The notes under the pieces are model-generated. The model was not told the DNA's origin. It did no database searches and saw only the letters and a list, made by a program, of their open reading frames with translations. A DNA stretch of 64,000 bases, from NCBI GenBank assembly GCA_029246505.1, contig JAQWNC010000030.1, positions 37,921 to 101,920 on the forward strand, in the 5' to 3' direction. Both the position numbers and the translations under genes were made by a program. The DNA comes from Arenicellaceae bacterium. GTDB lineage: Bacteria > Pseudomonadota > Gammaproteobacteria > Arenicellales > Arenicellaceae. This document shows, piece after piece, positions 18,975 to 27,731 of this stretch. The stretch's first letter is position 1. Each line of letters begins with the position of its first letter.

Positions 18975-20870
18975 GTGAATAAGTTTACGACAAATGTATT
19001 GATTTGGATTTTTATAGCTATGGTGCTGGTGGCTATGGCTAATACTTTTTCGGCTCCGACGGTGCAATCGCTGGCGTTGAACTACACCGCATTTATAGCC
19101 AAGGTGCGGGCTGGTGAAATAGAGAGTGTCACGATCAATGGGAATCAGATATCGGGCGATGAAATTAGCGGTGCCAGTTTTATCACTGTCGCCCCTGAAG
19201 ATGATCATCTGGTAAGTGAGTTACTCGAGCATGACGTTACCATTGATGTGCAGAATGAAGATGGGCCGGGACTACTTTGGCAGATGTTGATTAGTTGGGC
19301 TCCGTTAATATTGATTGTAGGCGTTTGGATTTACCTTATGCGTCAAATGCAAGGCGGCGGGCGTGGTGGCGCTATGAGCTTTGGGAAAAGCAAAGCCCGA
19401 ATATTGAATGAAGAAACAAACAAAACTACGTTTGAAGATGTAGCGGGTGTTGAGGAAGCTAAAGAGGAAGTAGGCGAGTTGGTTGAGTTTTTGAGTGACC
19501 CAAGTCGTTTTCAAAAGCTTGGCGGTAGAATTCCACGTGGAATATTAATGACCGGCAGCCCAGGTACCGGTAAAACATTGCTTGCCAGGGCAATTGCCGG
19601 CGAAGCGAAAGTACCATTTTTCTCTATTTCCGGATCTGACTTTGTCGAAATGTTTGTGGGAGTTGGCGCTTCACGTGTGCGCGATATGTTTGAGCAGGCA
19701 AAAAAGCATGCACCTTGCATCATCTTTATTGATGAAATAGATGCTGTCGGCCGTCAACGCGGAGCAGGTTTGGGCGGAGGCAACGACGAGCGCGAACAGA
19801 CTCTGAACCAATTGTTGGTTGAATTGGAAGGGTTTGAAGGTGGTGAAGGTGTAATTGTTATCGCTGCAACCAATAGGCCTGATGTGCTTGATCCGGCGCT
19901 ATTGCGGCCTGGACGATTTGATCGTCAAGTACATGTACCGCTACCTGATATCCGTGGCCGCGAGCAGATTTTGCTTATTCATATGCGCAAGGTTCCGATG
20001 TCCAAAGATGTTGATGCCAGTGTGATCGGTCGAGGAACGCCGGGTTTCTCGGGTGCTGATTTGGCTAATCTTGTCAACGAGGCGGCTTTATTTGCTGCAC
20101 GTGCTAGTAAGAAATTGGTCGAGATGGAAGATTTTGAATTAGCCAAAGATAAGGTGCTAATGGGTGCTGAGAGGCGCTCGGTGGTAATGCCGGAGGAAGA
20201 ACGACGGAATACGGCCTATCATGAATCTGGCCATACGGTGGTTGCAAGAGTATTGGAGCATACTGACCCGGTTCACAAGGTCACTATTATTCCACGTGGT
20301 CGAGCTTTGGGTGTAACTATGCAGTTGCCGGAAGAAGATCGTTATAGCCATAACCGTGAATACTTATTGGCTAGAATCGCGGTCCTTATGGGCGGCCGAA
20401 TCGCCGAAGAAGTGTTCATGAACCAGATGACTACCGGTGCCTCCAATGACTTTGAGCAGGCTACTAATATGGCTCGTAATATGGTCGTAAGATGGGGTAT
20501 GAGCGATTCTCTTGGTCCTCGTGTATACGGTCAGGACGATGGTGAAGTATTTCTAGGTCGGGATATGACCTCAAATAAAAATATCAGCGATTCTATGGCT
20601 GAAAAAGTTGATGAGGAAATTAATCGTATTATTAGCGAGGAATATGTGCGGGCAGAAAAGGTCATAAAGAAAAACAAAGATAAAATAGAAGTGATGGCCA
20701 AGTACCTGTTGGATTGGGAAACACTAAATGCCCTTCAGATAGAAGATATTATGAGTGGCGGTAACCCGCGGCCACCAGAAGACAGTAGTTCAAAGACGCC
20801 AAAGCCTAAAAAAGCAAGAAAGAGAAAGATAAAGCCTCAAGTGGATAAGCCTGCCAGCGATCAAGCCTAG
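18975..20870 (+). CDS. ftsH: ATP-dependent zinc metalloprotease FtsH
   Basis: Membrane AAA+ protease that degrades LpxC, sigma-32 and misfolded membrane proteins. 631 residues from a GTG start: first membrane helix (about 7-25), periplasmic domain, second helix (about 106-124), Walker [14 protein letters not shown] (near 193), Walker [12 protein letters not shown], arginine fingers in RPGRFDRQ, and zinc motif HESGH (near 417). The Walker A loop has Ser in place of the common Pro (GSPGTGKT rather than GPPGTGKT). The lysine- and proline-rich C-terminal tail is normal for the family. Confidence 0.97.
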   Translation: MNKFTTNVLIWIFIAMVLVAMANTFSAPTVQSLALNYTAFIAKVRAGEIESVTINGNQISGDEISGASFITVAPEDDHLVSELLEHDVTIDVQNEDGPGLLWQMLISWAPLILIVGVWIYLMRQMQGGGRGGAMSFGKSKARILNEETNKTTFEDVAGVEEAKEEVGELVEFLSDPSRFQKLGGRIPRGILMTGSPGTGKTLLARAIAGEAKVPFFSISGSDFVEMFVGVGASRVRDMFEQAKKHAPCIIFIDEIDAVGRQRGAGLGGGNDEREQTLNQLLVELEGFEGGEGVIVIAATNRPDVLDPALLRPGRFDRQVHVPLPDIRGREQILLIHMRKVPMSKDVDASVIGRGTPGFSGADLANLVNEAALFAARASKKLVEMEDFELAKDKVLMGAERRSVVMPEEERRNTAYHESGHTVVARVLEHTDPVHKVTIIPRGRALGVTMQLPEEDRYSHNREYLLARIAVLMGGRIAEEVFMNQMTTGASNDFEQATNMARNMVVRWGMSDSLGPRVYGQDDGEVFLGRDMTSNKNISDSMAEKVDEEINRIISEEYVRAEKVIKKNKDKIEVMAKYLLDWETLNALQIEDIMSGGNPRPPEDSSSKTPKPKKARKRKIKPQVDKPASDQA

Positions 20871-20958
20871 TTTACCTAGTCTACTCAAGCGGGGTCTTTT
20901 AACGTAATTATCCATAAATTAACCAGACTAAAGACCGGTTAATACTTATTAAGCTCTA

Positions 20959-21783
20959 TTGAATTCTCTCGCTAAACTGATCGCTGAATCGGTGCGTCCG
21001 CTAGTGATGGCGATACTTAATCTAACACCCGATTCGTTTTCAGATGGTGGTCTATATCTCGATTCAAGTGCCGCCATTGAACGGGGAATCAAACTGTTTG
21101 AAATGGGCGCGGATATTGTCGACATAGGTGCTGAGTCTACTCGACCCGGAGCTGATCCAGTCGCAGAGCAAAAAGAACTGGATAGATTGTTGCCGGTAAT
21201 CACTGAGTTATCTAAACAAGGGGTTACTTTGTCGGTAGATACCATGAAGCCTTCGGTTATGCAGGCTGCTACAGACGCAGGTGCATCCATGATAAACGAC
21301 GTGAACGGATTATTAGCCGACGGTGCTTTAGAATTAGTAGCCGAGTTGGAAATGCCAGTTTGCATAATGCATATGCAAGGTAAACCTGGAAGCATGCAGA
21401 AAAAGCCGAAATATATTAATGTAGTAGGTGAGGTTGTTGATTATTTATCAGATCGGGCCAAGGCTGCATTAGATGCAGGTATAGCCCGACACAACATTGT
21501 GATAGATCCAGGCTTTGGCTTCGGTAAAACAGTGGCACACAATTTTGAATTATTGGAACATTTACCACAATTGACCGAACTCGGGTTTCCCGTGCTTGCG
21601 GGACTGTCTCGTAAATCTATGATTAGTAAAACTACCGGTCGATCATTTGAGCAACGGATCAGTGGAAGTATAGTTTTGGCGTATCGGGCTATTCAACAAG
21701 GCGCTAGAATAGTGCGGGTCCACGATGTGCCAGAAACAGTTGATATGATTAAGCTTCACCAGGCAACACTAACAGCAAGATAG
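20959..21783 (+). CDS. folP: Dihydropteroate synthase
   Basis: Condenses p-aminobenzoate with the pterin diphosphate in folate synthesis. 274 residues with MAILNLTPDSFSDGG (about 17-31), DIGAESTRPGA, the KPSVMQAATDAGASMINDVNG region, IDPGFGFGKT and LAGLSRKSMI. The start is taken as TTG at 20959 because an in-frame stop lies three codons upstream; the next ATG (21007) would cut into the first beta strand. No good ribosome site is visible. It sits between ftsH and glmM, the standard order. Confidence 0.93.
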   Translation: MNSLAKLIAESVRPLVMAILNLTPDSFSDGGLYLDSSAAIERGIKLFEMGADIVDIGAESTRPGADPVAEQKELDRLLPVITELSKQGVTLSVDTMKPSVMQAATDAGASMINDVNGLLADGALELVAELEMPVCIMHMQGKPGSMQKKPKYINVVGEVVDYLSDRAKAALDAGIARHNIVIDPGFGFGKTVAHNFELLEHLPQLTELGFPVLAGLSRKSMISKTTGRSFEQRISGSIVLAYRAIQQGARIVRVHDVPETVDMIKLHQATLTAR

Positions 21784-21793
21784 AGAGGATATA

Positions 21794-23173
21794 GTGAGCC
21801 CAGATAACGCTAGACAAAAGTTTTTTGGTACTGATGGAATTCGAGGACGTGTAGGCACACAGCCGATAGTACCTAAAACAATCGTTCAGTTAGGTTGGGC
21901 CTTGGGTGAAGCCTTACGCGCCGAGCATGGTGCCGGTACCGTTGTTATAGGTAAAGATACCCGTATTTCAGGTTACATGTTTGAATCATCGCTAGAGGCG
22001 GGCTTGTCGGCTGCCGGCATGGACGTAATGTTGATTGGCCCATTGCCAACCCCAGGTATTGCATACCTCACGCGATCTTCCCGTGCTTTGGCTGGAATTG
22101 TAATTAGTGCTTCGCACAATCCTCACTATGATAATGGGATAAAGATCTTCTCAGGCGCTGGCTACAAGCTTTCTGACGAATTAGAGGTCAAAATAGAGAC
22201 GTTAATGGGAGTAGCGATGAAGGTCGTTGATGCCGCAGAGCTTGGTAAAGCATCTCGTTATCCGGATGCTGCAGGCCGCTATATCGAACATTGCAAAGCT
22301 ACGGTGCCAGACGATTTTTCTTTGGCAGGTATTAAAATCGCACTTGATTGTGCCAATGGTGCCGCTTATCACGTCGGACCTGCCGTTTATAAAGAACTAG
22401 GCGCAGATGTTGATTGTATAGGTATCGATCCGGATGGTTTGAATATCAATGACGGGGTTGGCTCTACCCATATGGAAGCGATTCAAAAACACGTCAAGGC
22501 CTTTGGCGCGGATATTGGAATCTCTTTGGATGGGGATGCAGATCGGGTACTGATCGTCGATGCAGATGGTGATGTTGTTGATGGCGATGCGATGCTTTAC
22601 TTGATGGCGAAAGCGCGACTACGTCAAGGTGAGGAAGTACCAGGCGTGGTGGGTACGTTGATGTCCAATTTGGGGATACAACGTGCGGTGGAGGCAATAG
22701 GTATTAAATTTGAGCGGGCCTCGGTAGGCGACCGATATGTGATGCAACTGCTTCAGAAGAAAAATTGGAAATTAGGCGGTGAGTCGTCTGGTCATTTAAT
22801 TGATCTTGATAAAACTACTACTGGTGATGGCATAGTGTCTTCCTTACAGATAGTTCGCGAACTTAAGGAATCAGGTAAAACACTAAGCCAATTGCTTGAC
22901 GGTGTAACAAAATTTCCGATGTTGATGATCAACGTAGATATATCGGCTGCTGGTGGCACTGACGCTGCGATTATTTGTGGTGTAGATGTTATACAGAACA
23001 TCGTACGAGAGGCTGAACAGGGCCTCGGTAAAGAAGGTAGAGTGTTACTACGACCATCTGGTACCGAACCTCTAATTCGAGTAATGGTCGAGGGTAAAGA
23101 TGAGCAACAGGTCGATCATTGGTGCCGTAGGATTGCAAGCTGCGTAGAACAGCAACTCATTGAGTATTCATAA
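21794..23173 (+). CDS. glmM: Phosphoglucosamine mutase
   Basis: Interconverts glucosamine-6-phosphate and glucosamine-1-phosphate for peptidoglycan and LPS. 459 residues: N-terminal FGTDGIRGRVG, active-site phosphoserine loop VISASHNPHYDNGIK (near residue 105), metal loop SLDGDADRVLIVD, substrate loop GGESSGHLI and C-terminal RPSGTEPLIRVMVEG. The GTG start has a good ribosome site (GAGAGGA) and lies 11 bases after folP, so co-transcription is likely. Confidence 0.97.
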   Translation: MSPDNARQKFFGTDGIRGRVGTQPIVPKTIVQLGWALGEALRAEHGAGTVVIGKDTRISGYMFESSLEAGLSAAGMDVMLIGPLPTPGIAYLTRSSRALAGIVISASHNPHYDNGIKIFSGAGYKLSDELEVKIETLMGVAMKVVDAAELGKASRYPDAAGRYIEHCKATVPDDFSLAGIKIALDCANGAAYHVGPAVYKELGADVDCIGIDPDGLNINDGVGSTHMEAIQKHVKAFGADIGISLDGDADRVLIVDADGDVVDGDAMLYLMAKARLRQGEEVPGVVGTLMSNLGIQRAVEAIGIKFERASVGDRYVMQLLQKKNWKLGGESSGHLIDLDKTTTGDGIVSSLQIVRELKESGKTLSQLLDGVTKFPMLMINVDISAAGGTDAAIICGVDVIQNIVREAEQGLGKEGRVLLRPSGTEPLIRVMVEGKDEQQVDHWCRRIASCVEQQLIEYS

Positions 23174-23339
23174 GCCTTCGCTGAATAATAAATAGCTACC
23201 TGTCTAGCTATTATTAGTCGAGGTTTACCGCTCCATTTCGGTTGCTTTATACAGTGTGGGTGGTTAACATCCGGCCTCGATTTTGTGCTAAGCGATGATT
23301 TTTGGTTAGTTTGGCACCTCGTAAGGTTCGAATGAAATA

Positions 23340-24110
23340 ATGCAGCAAGTAAGACGCAAACTGGTAGCCGGGAATTGGAAGATGCACGGTTATCCAGCTT
23401 TAGTTGCGGAATTGGTACCCAATGTTGTGGCCGCAACACAAAACCTGAATATGGATGTGCTGTTTATACCTCCATATACAAGTCTGGCTGCTGTTTCTGA
23501 ACAGGTAAAAAACACGCATTGTTTTGTGGGTGCGCAGAGTGTCAGCGAATACCCCGAAGGAGCTTATACCGGTGAGGTTTCGACGAGAATGCTATTGGAT
23601 CTTGGTTGCAAGTTTACCTTGGTTGGTCATTCGGAGCGTCGTAGTATTTTTGGTGAGAGTAATGCTGATGTGGCGGCCAAGTTTTTGGCGGCCAAACAGG
23701 CAGGAATAGAGCCAATATTATGCGTAGGGGAAACCTTACAGCAAAGAGAAAGTGGCGATACAGAACAGTGTATTGATCGGCAACTGCAAGCAGTAGTGGA
23801 TGTGCTAGACAGTATTGGTGGTGCAGATGGTTTGAATGGAGCCATTGTGGCGTATGAGCCAGTCTGGGCTATTGGTACCGGGCGTACAGCAAGTGCTGAA
23901 CAGGCGCAGGCCGTTCACGCGTTTATACGAGATGAGATAGCTGAGTTAAATAGTGACATTGCTGAAGAGCTTAAGATTTTGTATGGCGGCAGTGTCAACG
24001 AAAGTAATGCGGGTGAATTATTTGCCCAGAAAGATATTGATGGTGGGTTGATTGGCGGTTCGTCACTAAAGGCAGACAGTTTTTCGGCAATTTGTCAGGC
24101 AGCGTCATAG
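23340..24110 (+). CDS. tpiA: Triosephosphate isomerase
   Basis: Interconverts dihydroxyacetone phosphate and glyceraldehyde-3-phosphate. 256 residues; LVAGNWKMHG (Asn, Lys) at the N-terminus, VGHSERR with the catalytic His near residue 97, AYEPVWAIGTGRTAS with the catalytic Glu near 168 and the flexible lid, and LYGGSVNESNA with the phosphate site. The gap to glmM (166 bases) contains an AATAGCTA/TAGCTATT inverted repeat at 23191-23212 without a U tract. Confidence 0.97.
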   Translation: MQQVRRKLVAGNWKMHGYPALVAELVPNVVAATQNLNMDVLFIPPYTSLAAVSEQVKNTHCFVGAQSVSEYPEGAYTGEVSTRMLLDLGCKFTLVGHSERRSIFGESNADVAAKFLAAKQAGIEPILCVGETLQQRESGDTEQCIDRQLQAVVDVLDSIGGADGLNGAIVAYEPVWAIGTGRTASAEQAQAVHAFIRDEIAELNSDIAEELKILYGGSVNESNAGELFAQKDIDGGLIGGSSLKADSFSAICQAAS

Positions 24111-24173
24111 AAGGTTTAGACGTTTAAAGTCTGGATTTAGTTAAGGTTACATAGGTTACCAAAGAGAATTAAC

Positions 24174-24557
24174 ATGACAGCAAACATATTATTAGTGATC
24201 GATGTTTTCGCGGCTATAAGCCTTATTGTGTTGGTGCTTTTACAACAAGGTAAAGGTTCTGATATGGGCGCGGCGTTTGGCGGTGGCGGATCGCAATCAG
24301 TATTTGGAAGTCGAGGCTCAGCTAACTTTTTTAGTCGGGCGACGTCGACGCTGGCAGCGGTTTTTTTCCTCAGTAGCTTAGGATTGGCCATGGTTTATAC
24401 GCAAGCGGTGGAAGAGAGTTCGGTCACAGACTTATTACAGGTAGAAGATACTGCGATAGAACAACCTCTGGAACCAGCTATAGAATCTGACGTGCCGGCA
24501 GTACCAGTAGAATTTGATGCAGTTGAAGCGATTGATGATGGCGTACCCAGATTGTAG
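24174..24557 (+). CDS. secG: Preprotein translocase subunit SecG
   Basis: Accessory subunit of the SecYEG channel. 127 residues with two membrane helices (about 5-25 and 55-75) joined by the typical LLQQGKGSDMGAAFGGG and GSRGSANFFSR segments, then an acidic tail. The reading frame stays open past the TAG at 24555 for another 31 codons with the same acidic, proline- and valine-rich composition, ending at 24653. A former 159-residue protein may therefore have been cut short. The conserved core is complete, so function should be kept. The position before tRNA-Leu is standard. Confidence 0.93.
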   Translation: MTANILLVIDVFAAISLIVLVLLQQGKGSDMGAAFGGGGSQSVFGSRGSANFFSRATSTLAAVFFLSSLGLAMVYTQAVEESSVTDLLQVEDTAIEQPLEPAIESDVPAVPVEFDAVEAIDDGVPRL

Positions 24558-24677
24558 AGCGCCGAAGAAACATTTCAAGAAGATGTTCCAGCCATTGAGG
24601 GTGTGGTGGCATCGGGTGCAGTGGACATCGAAGTTCCAGCGGTACAGAAATAGCAGAGGTGTAGTGATTAAGTAATT

Positions 24678-24762
24678 GCCGAAGTGGTGAAATTGGTAGA
24701 CACGCTATCTTGAGGGGGTAGTGACGAGAGTCGTGCCGGTTCAAGTCCGGCCTTCGGCACCA
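24678..24762 (+). tRNA. tRNA-Leu (GAG)
   Basis: Acceptor GCCGAAG pairs with CTTCGGC, followed by A and an encoded CCA. The anticodon arm CTATC-TTGAGGG-GGTAG gives anticodon GAG, a long variable arm follows, and the T arm contains GGTTCAAGTCC. The cloverleaf is that of E. coli tRNA-Leu(GAG), and the location after secG is conserved. Its 3' end is the left attachment site of the island that follows. Confidence 0.96.
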
Positions 24763-24774
24763 AATTCTAGTTTA
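24740..24774 (+). repeat. Left attachment site (attL) at the tRNA-Leu 3' end
   Basis: 35 bases covering the T arm to just beyond the tRNA recur at 29421-29455 with a single mismatch; the last 31 are identical. Duplication of a tRNA 3' end is the mark of tyrosine-recombinase integration. Confidence 0.85.
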
Positions 24775-24872
24775 CAGGGATGCCATAAAGTACCAATAAC
24801 CGCATAGAATATACTCATTTTTGAGTTTAGGTGTGCCAGTGAGTACCATGCTGTCATTGTTATACCATCAGT

Positions 24873-24913
24873 TTGCGGGTATATTTTCAAAGCCAATATA
24901 AATATACCCGCAA
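24873..24913. repeat. Perfect 14-bp inverted repeat before the integrase remnant
   Basis: TTGCGGGTATATTT (24873-24886) and its exact complement AAATATACCCGCAA (24900-24913) are separated by 13 bases, and the right arm ends two bases before the integrase ATG at 24916. It could be an operator or recombination-protein site, or an mRNA hairpin hiding the integrase start. Confidence 0.7.
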
Positions 24914-24915
24914 TT

Positions 24916-25342
24916 ATGCTTACTGATGCGAAAGTAAAAGCACTTCAGCCAAAGGATAAGGATTACAAGGTCTCTGATGCTCATGGATTATACCTCCACG
25001 TCCACAGCAACGGCTCAAAGTACTGGCGGCATAACTATCGCTATAACGGAAAGCAAAAAACGATATCGCACGGTATTTATCCCTAGGTCAGCTCTGTTAA
25101 AGCAAGAGAAAAAATACGTGAAGCGCGTCTTTTATTGGAAGATGAACTTGACCAATGGGTGAGCGGCAGTTACAAAAGTTATCTAAGATCGAGCAGACTG
25201 AAGCTGCTTTTGAGAATATCGTCAGGGAGTGGGTAAATATCAATGATCTATGGAGTGACCGACACCGCAAACGGGTACTCAAATCTTTGAAAAAAGATGT
25301 TTTCAACATAATTGGTAGTAGACCAATAGCAGAGATACAGCA
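24916..25342 (+). pseudogene. P4-type tyrosine integrase, decayed and truncated
   Basis: The first frame gives MLTDAKVKALQPKDKDYKVS and then a DUF4102-type N-terminal domain (GLYLHVHSNGSKYWRHNYR), stopped by TAG at 25084 and continuing VSSVKAREKIREAR. A frameshift near 25155 leads to a second frame with TEAAFENIVREWV, KRVLKSLKKDVFNIIG and RPIAEI, the core-binding domain of P4 integrases. The catalytic domain (Arg, His, Tyr) is missing; sequence switches to a transposase fragment at about 25343. It lies next to its tRNA target, as intact islands have it. Confidence 0.85.
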
Positions 25343-25435
25343 GCAGAAATCTTCGATTACATTGAGGTACTTTATAATCGAGCTAGACGTCATAATCACC
25401 TGGGAAATATCAGCCCTGAGGCGTTTGAAAACTAA
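25343..25435 (+). pseudogene. IS3-family transposase (OrfB) C-terminal fragment
   Basis: Thirty codons read AEIFDYIEVLYNRARRHNHL then GNISPEAFEN and stop. This is the canonical C-terminus of IS3-family OrfB transposases (YNxxRRHxxLGxxSPxxFE). The upstream part is absent and joins directly to the integrase remnant, showing an IS insertion followed by deletion. Confidence 0.85.
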
Positions 25436-25448
25436 TGGGCGTCTGTAG

Positions 25449-25520
25449 GGTGAGTGTCCAAGAAATTGGGGCCATTCGACGCGATTATGGGGTGAGTGTC
25501 CAGAAAAATGGGGACATTCC
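25449..25520. repeat. Two tandem IS-end-like repeats
   Basis: GGGTGAGTGTCCA-AGAAATTGGGGCCATTC near 25448 and GGGTGAGTGTCCA-GAAAAATGGGGACATTC near 25489 are imperfect direct repeats about 40 bases apart, immediately after the transposase scrap. They probably represent the end of the IS in two versions, from tandem or nested insertions. Confidence 0.5.
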
Positions 25521-25572
25521 ACCGCTCTTAACTGAATGTCCGGAGAATCGGCGTAAAACCAGGAGATGCTAA

Positions 25573-26208
25573 ATGAATATAGTCCTTTTTGGGGTAGGTG
25601 GACATGCAAGAGTTGTTGCTGAAGTCGTCAACCTGGAGGGTAAATACAACGTAGTCGGATTGGTTAGCGATAGAAGCGTTTCAAGTTCTTTTTTAGCGCC
25701 TAGTGAAGTTGTGGGAACTAATTCCGAGCTAGCAAATATTATAGTACGTTTCGAAGTTCAGGGGGCCATAGTTGCTCTTGGGGAAGCAAGAGCCAGAGAG
25801 CGTTTGGGATTGCTCGCAGGGGAGCATGATCTCATGCTTGTAAAGTCGATCCATCCTAAGGCGATTATCTCTTCGGAAACCACCATTGGGGAAGGTTCAG
25901 TAGTGACGGCTGGAGCTGTAGTCAATTCAGGTACATCCATCGGGGCTGGGTGTATTATAAATACACTTAGCTCAGTTGATCACGATTGCAAACTAGGTGA
26001 TTTTGTTCATGTTTGTCCAGGAGCTGTAATAACAGGAACAGTTACCATTGGCAATAGAACATGGGTTGGAGCCGGTGCTGTAATAGTAGATCATATTGAT
26101 ATCGGACGCGATGTCTTTATTGAGGCCGGTGCCAGAGTGATAGAAGATATACCGGACTCTCACCGTGTATTGCGTGATGGACTTGTAAGAAGACGGTCCT
26201 CTTTGTGA
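25573..26208 (+). CDS. NeuD/PglD-type sugar O- or N-acyltransferase
   Basis: 211 residues. An N-terminal Rossmann-like domain (MNIVLFGVGGHARVVAEV) is followed by a left-handed beta helix with hexapeptide repeats (about 95-190: TTIGEGSVVTAGAVVNSGTS, SIGAGCIINTLSSVDHDC, TIGNRTWVGAGAVI). The VDHDC segment supplies the catalytic histidine. This is the sialic-acid or bacillosamine acetyltransferase fold; the actual sugar is unknown. It is the first cargo gene of the island, 50 bases after the IS-end repeats, with a good ribosome site (CAGGAG). Likely role: acylating a surface-polysaccharide sugar, perhaps the product of the aminotransferase downstream. Confidence 0.88.
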   Translation: MNIVLFGVGGHARVVAEVVNLEGKYNVVGLVSDRSVSSSFLAPSEVVGTNSELANIIVRFEVQGAIVALGEARARERLGLLAGEHDLMLVKSIHPKAIISSETTIGEGSVVTAGAVVNSGTSIGAGCIINTLSSVDHDCKLGDFVHVCPGAVITGTVTIGNRTWVGAGAVIVDHIDIGRDVFIEAGARVIEDIPDSHRVLRDGLVRRRSSL

Positions 26209-26263
26209 TGAAAGGATAATTGGTAGACCCAGAAAAGGAACATTGTTATATCAGTGATAGAGT

Positions 26264-27550
26264 ATGTTATTGAATAAAGTTAGAAAGAACATTATTGATC
26301 TGTTACGTGACATATTGTCAGAAAATTATAGAGATAGGTTGAGATATAATGTCGAATTAACGCAACATGTCTGCAAACGAATAAGACTGCTAATAAGAAT
26401 TGTATTCTCGCAGAATACAATTTCGGGTCTCAAGCTACGTGCAAGAAAAGAATTATTCGATTTGGATGGTAACTTATTGCCAATATTTGCATTTCGAAAG
26501 TATTCATTTCGGAAGAATGAGGTAACTCACAGGTATATTTTAAAGCCGCTAACGAAGAGAGTACCGCCAATCTACGGTAGGCCAAGAATATGGAACAAGA
26601 AGCACTTTAAAGTGCGTGCTTTAGAAAAAGCGAGTGTCTATAATTTAATGGAAGTATGGTGCTCGGATAAAGGTAGAATTTTTACGCAAGATGGTCAGGC
26701 AGCTTTTGAAGCGTGGAATAGATGTGATATTAAATTATTTCATAAACTACGAAACTATTGTCGGGGGGTCGACCTAACTGACCATAGGGCTAATAAAGAT
26801 AGCATTCCAGTTATTGATAAGGCTGTTATTGCTACACAAAGTAACGATTGCGCATATGGTCATTTTTTAATGGAAGTTATTCCACGGCTAGGTTTGGTTG
26901 GAATGAGCCAGTTGCAGAATATTCCAGTTTATGTATCAACAAAATATCCACAATATCTGGAGGCCCTGCACTATCTAGGTCTCAGGGAAAATATTTTATC
27001 GTCTCAAAAATATCCTGTCATCTATTGCAAAGAAGCTATCATACCAAAATTCCAGTCCACTGGTTATTTTCAATACCCGCAATTCGCCATTGAAACACTT
27101 TCGATGATTAAAGCCAGGGTGCTTGCGGAAAGCAAAGACTTTCGTGACAATCCTAGACGTATATTTTTGTCAAAAATGGGCTATGAGTCCGTGGTTGGAG
27201 AAGAGTCTGTTGTTCCCCTCTTGCTTCAGAGAGGCTTTGAAATAATAGTTCCCCAAGAACTTAGTTTTGCTGATCAAGTTAGGTTGTTCCATAATGCTGA
27301 AACTGTTGTTTCGCACAATAATAGTGAAATATGCAACATTCTTTTTTGTCAGCCTGGCAGTAAAATAATAAGTCTTTTCCACGCGTCAAATACACAAGCG
27401 CTAATGAGTATTACAGAGACGCTCGGGCATGACTACTTTGTAGTAAAGACTAATACAGGAAGTCTAATTCGTTGGCAGCGAAAGTGCTGTTTTGAACCGG
27501 ACATTACTGCTTTATCAGCGGCTTTGGATGCCGCTGGGGTCAAGTGTTAA
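26264..27550 (+). CDS. Glycosyltransferase family 61 (DUF563) protein
   Basis: 428 residues. The C-terminal half has the GT61 pattern: SNDCAYGHFLMEVIPRLGLV (about 195-214), RRIFLSKMG (about 303-311), IIVPQELSFADQVRLFHNAE and VVSHNNSEICNILFCQPGS (about 350-368). The N-terminal 170 residues are lysine- and arginine-rich and less conserved. Members add sugars to glycans of cell-surface polymers. There is no signal peptide, so it should act in the cytoplasm or at the inner membrane. Base composition is more AT-rich than the core genes, in keeping with transfer on the island. Confidence 0.82.
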   Translation: MLLNKVRKNIIDLLRDILSENYRDRLRYNVELTQHVCKRIRLLIRIVFSQNTISGLKLRARKELFDLDGNLLPIFAFRKYSFRKNEVTHRYILKPLTKRVPPIYGRPRIWNKKHFKVRALEKASVYNLMEVWCSDKGRIFTQDGQAAFEAWNRCDIKLFHKLRNYCRGVDLTDHRANKDSIPVIDKAVIATQSNDCAYGHFLMEVIPRLGLVGMSQLQNIPVYVSTKYPQYLEALHYLGLRENILSSQKYPVIYCKEAIIPKFQSTGYFQYPQFAIETLSMIKARVLAESKDFRDNPRRIFLSKMGYESVVGEESVVPLLLQRGFEIIVPQELSFADQVRLFHNAETVVSHNNSEICNILFCQPGSKIISLFHASNTQALMSITETLGHDYFVVKTNTGSLIRWQRKCCFEPDITALSAALDAAGVKC

Positions 27551-27731
27551 AGCTGAAGTAGATGTCAATGCGAATTATTAGTAGTTTATGTTTGACAGTA
27601 TGAGAAAACGACAGATTTATTGAGCAGTAGATTCAGGGAAGTATGTGGTGGTCAGATAATCTATGCTCAAGGGAAGCTTACCTTGGTTAACATTTGCTAT
27701 AGTGGCCACCCAGTTAAAATGATCGAAATAT

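Noticed and set aside
25155..25448. A 97-residue independent gene
   Set aside because: Its sequence is the core-binding domain of a P4 integrase followed by out-of-frame IS3 sequence, so it is a remnant.
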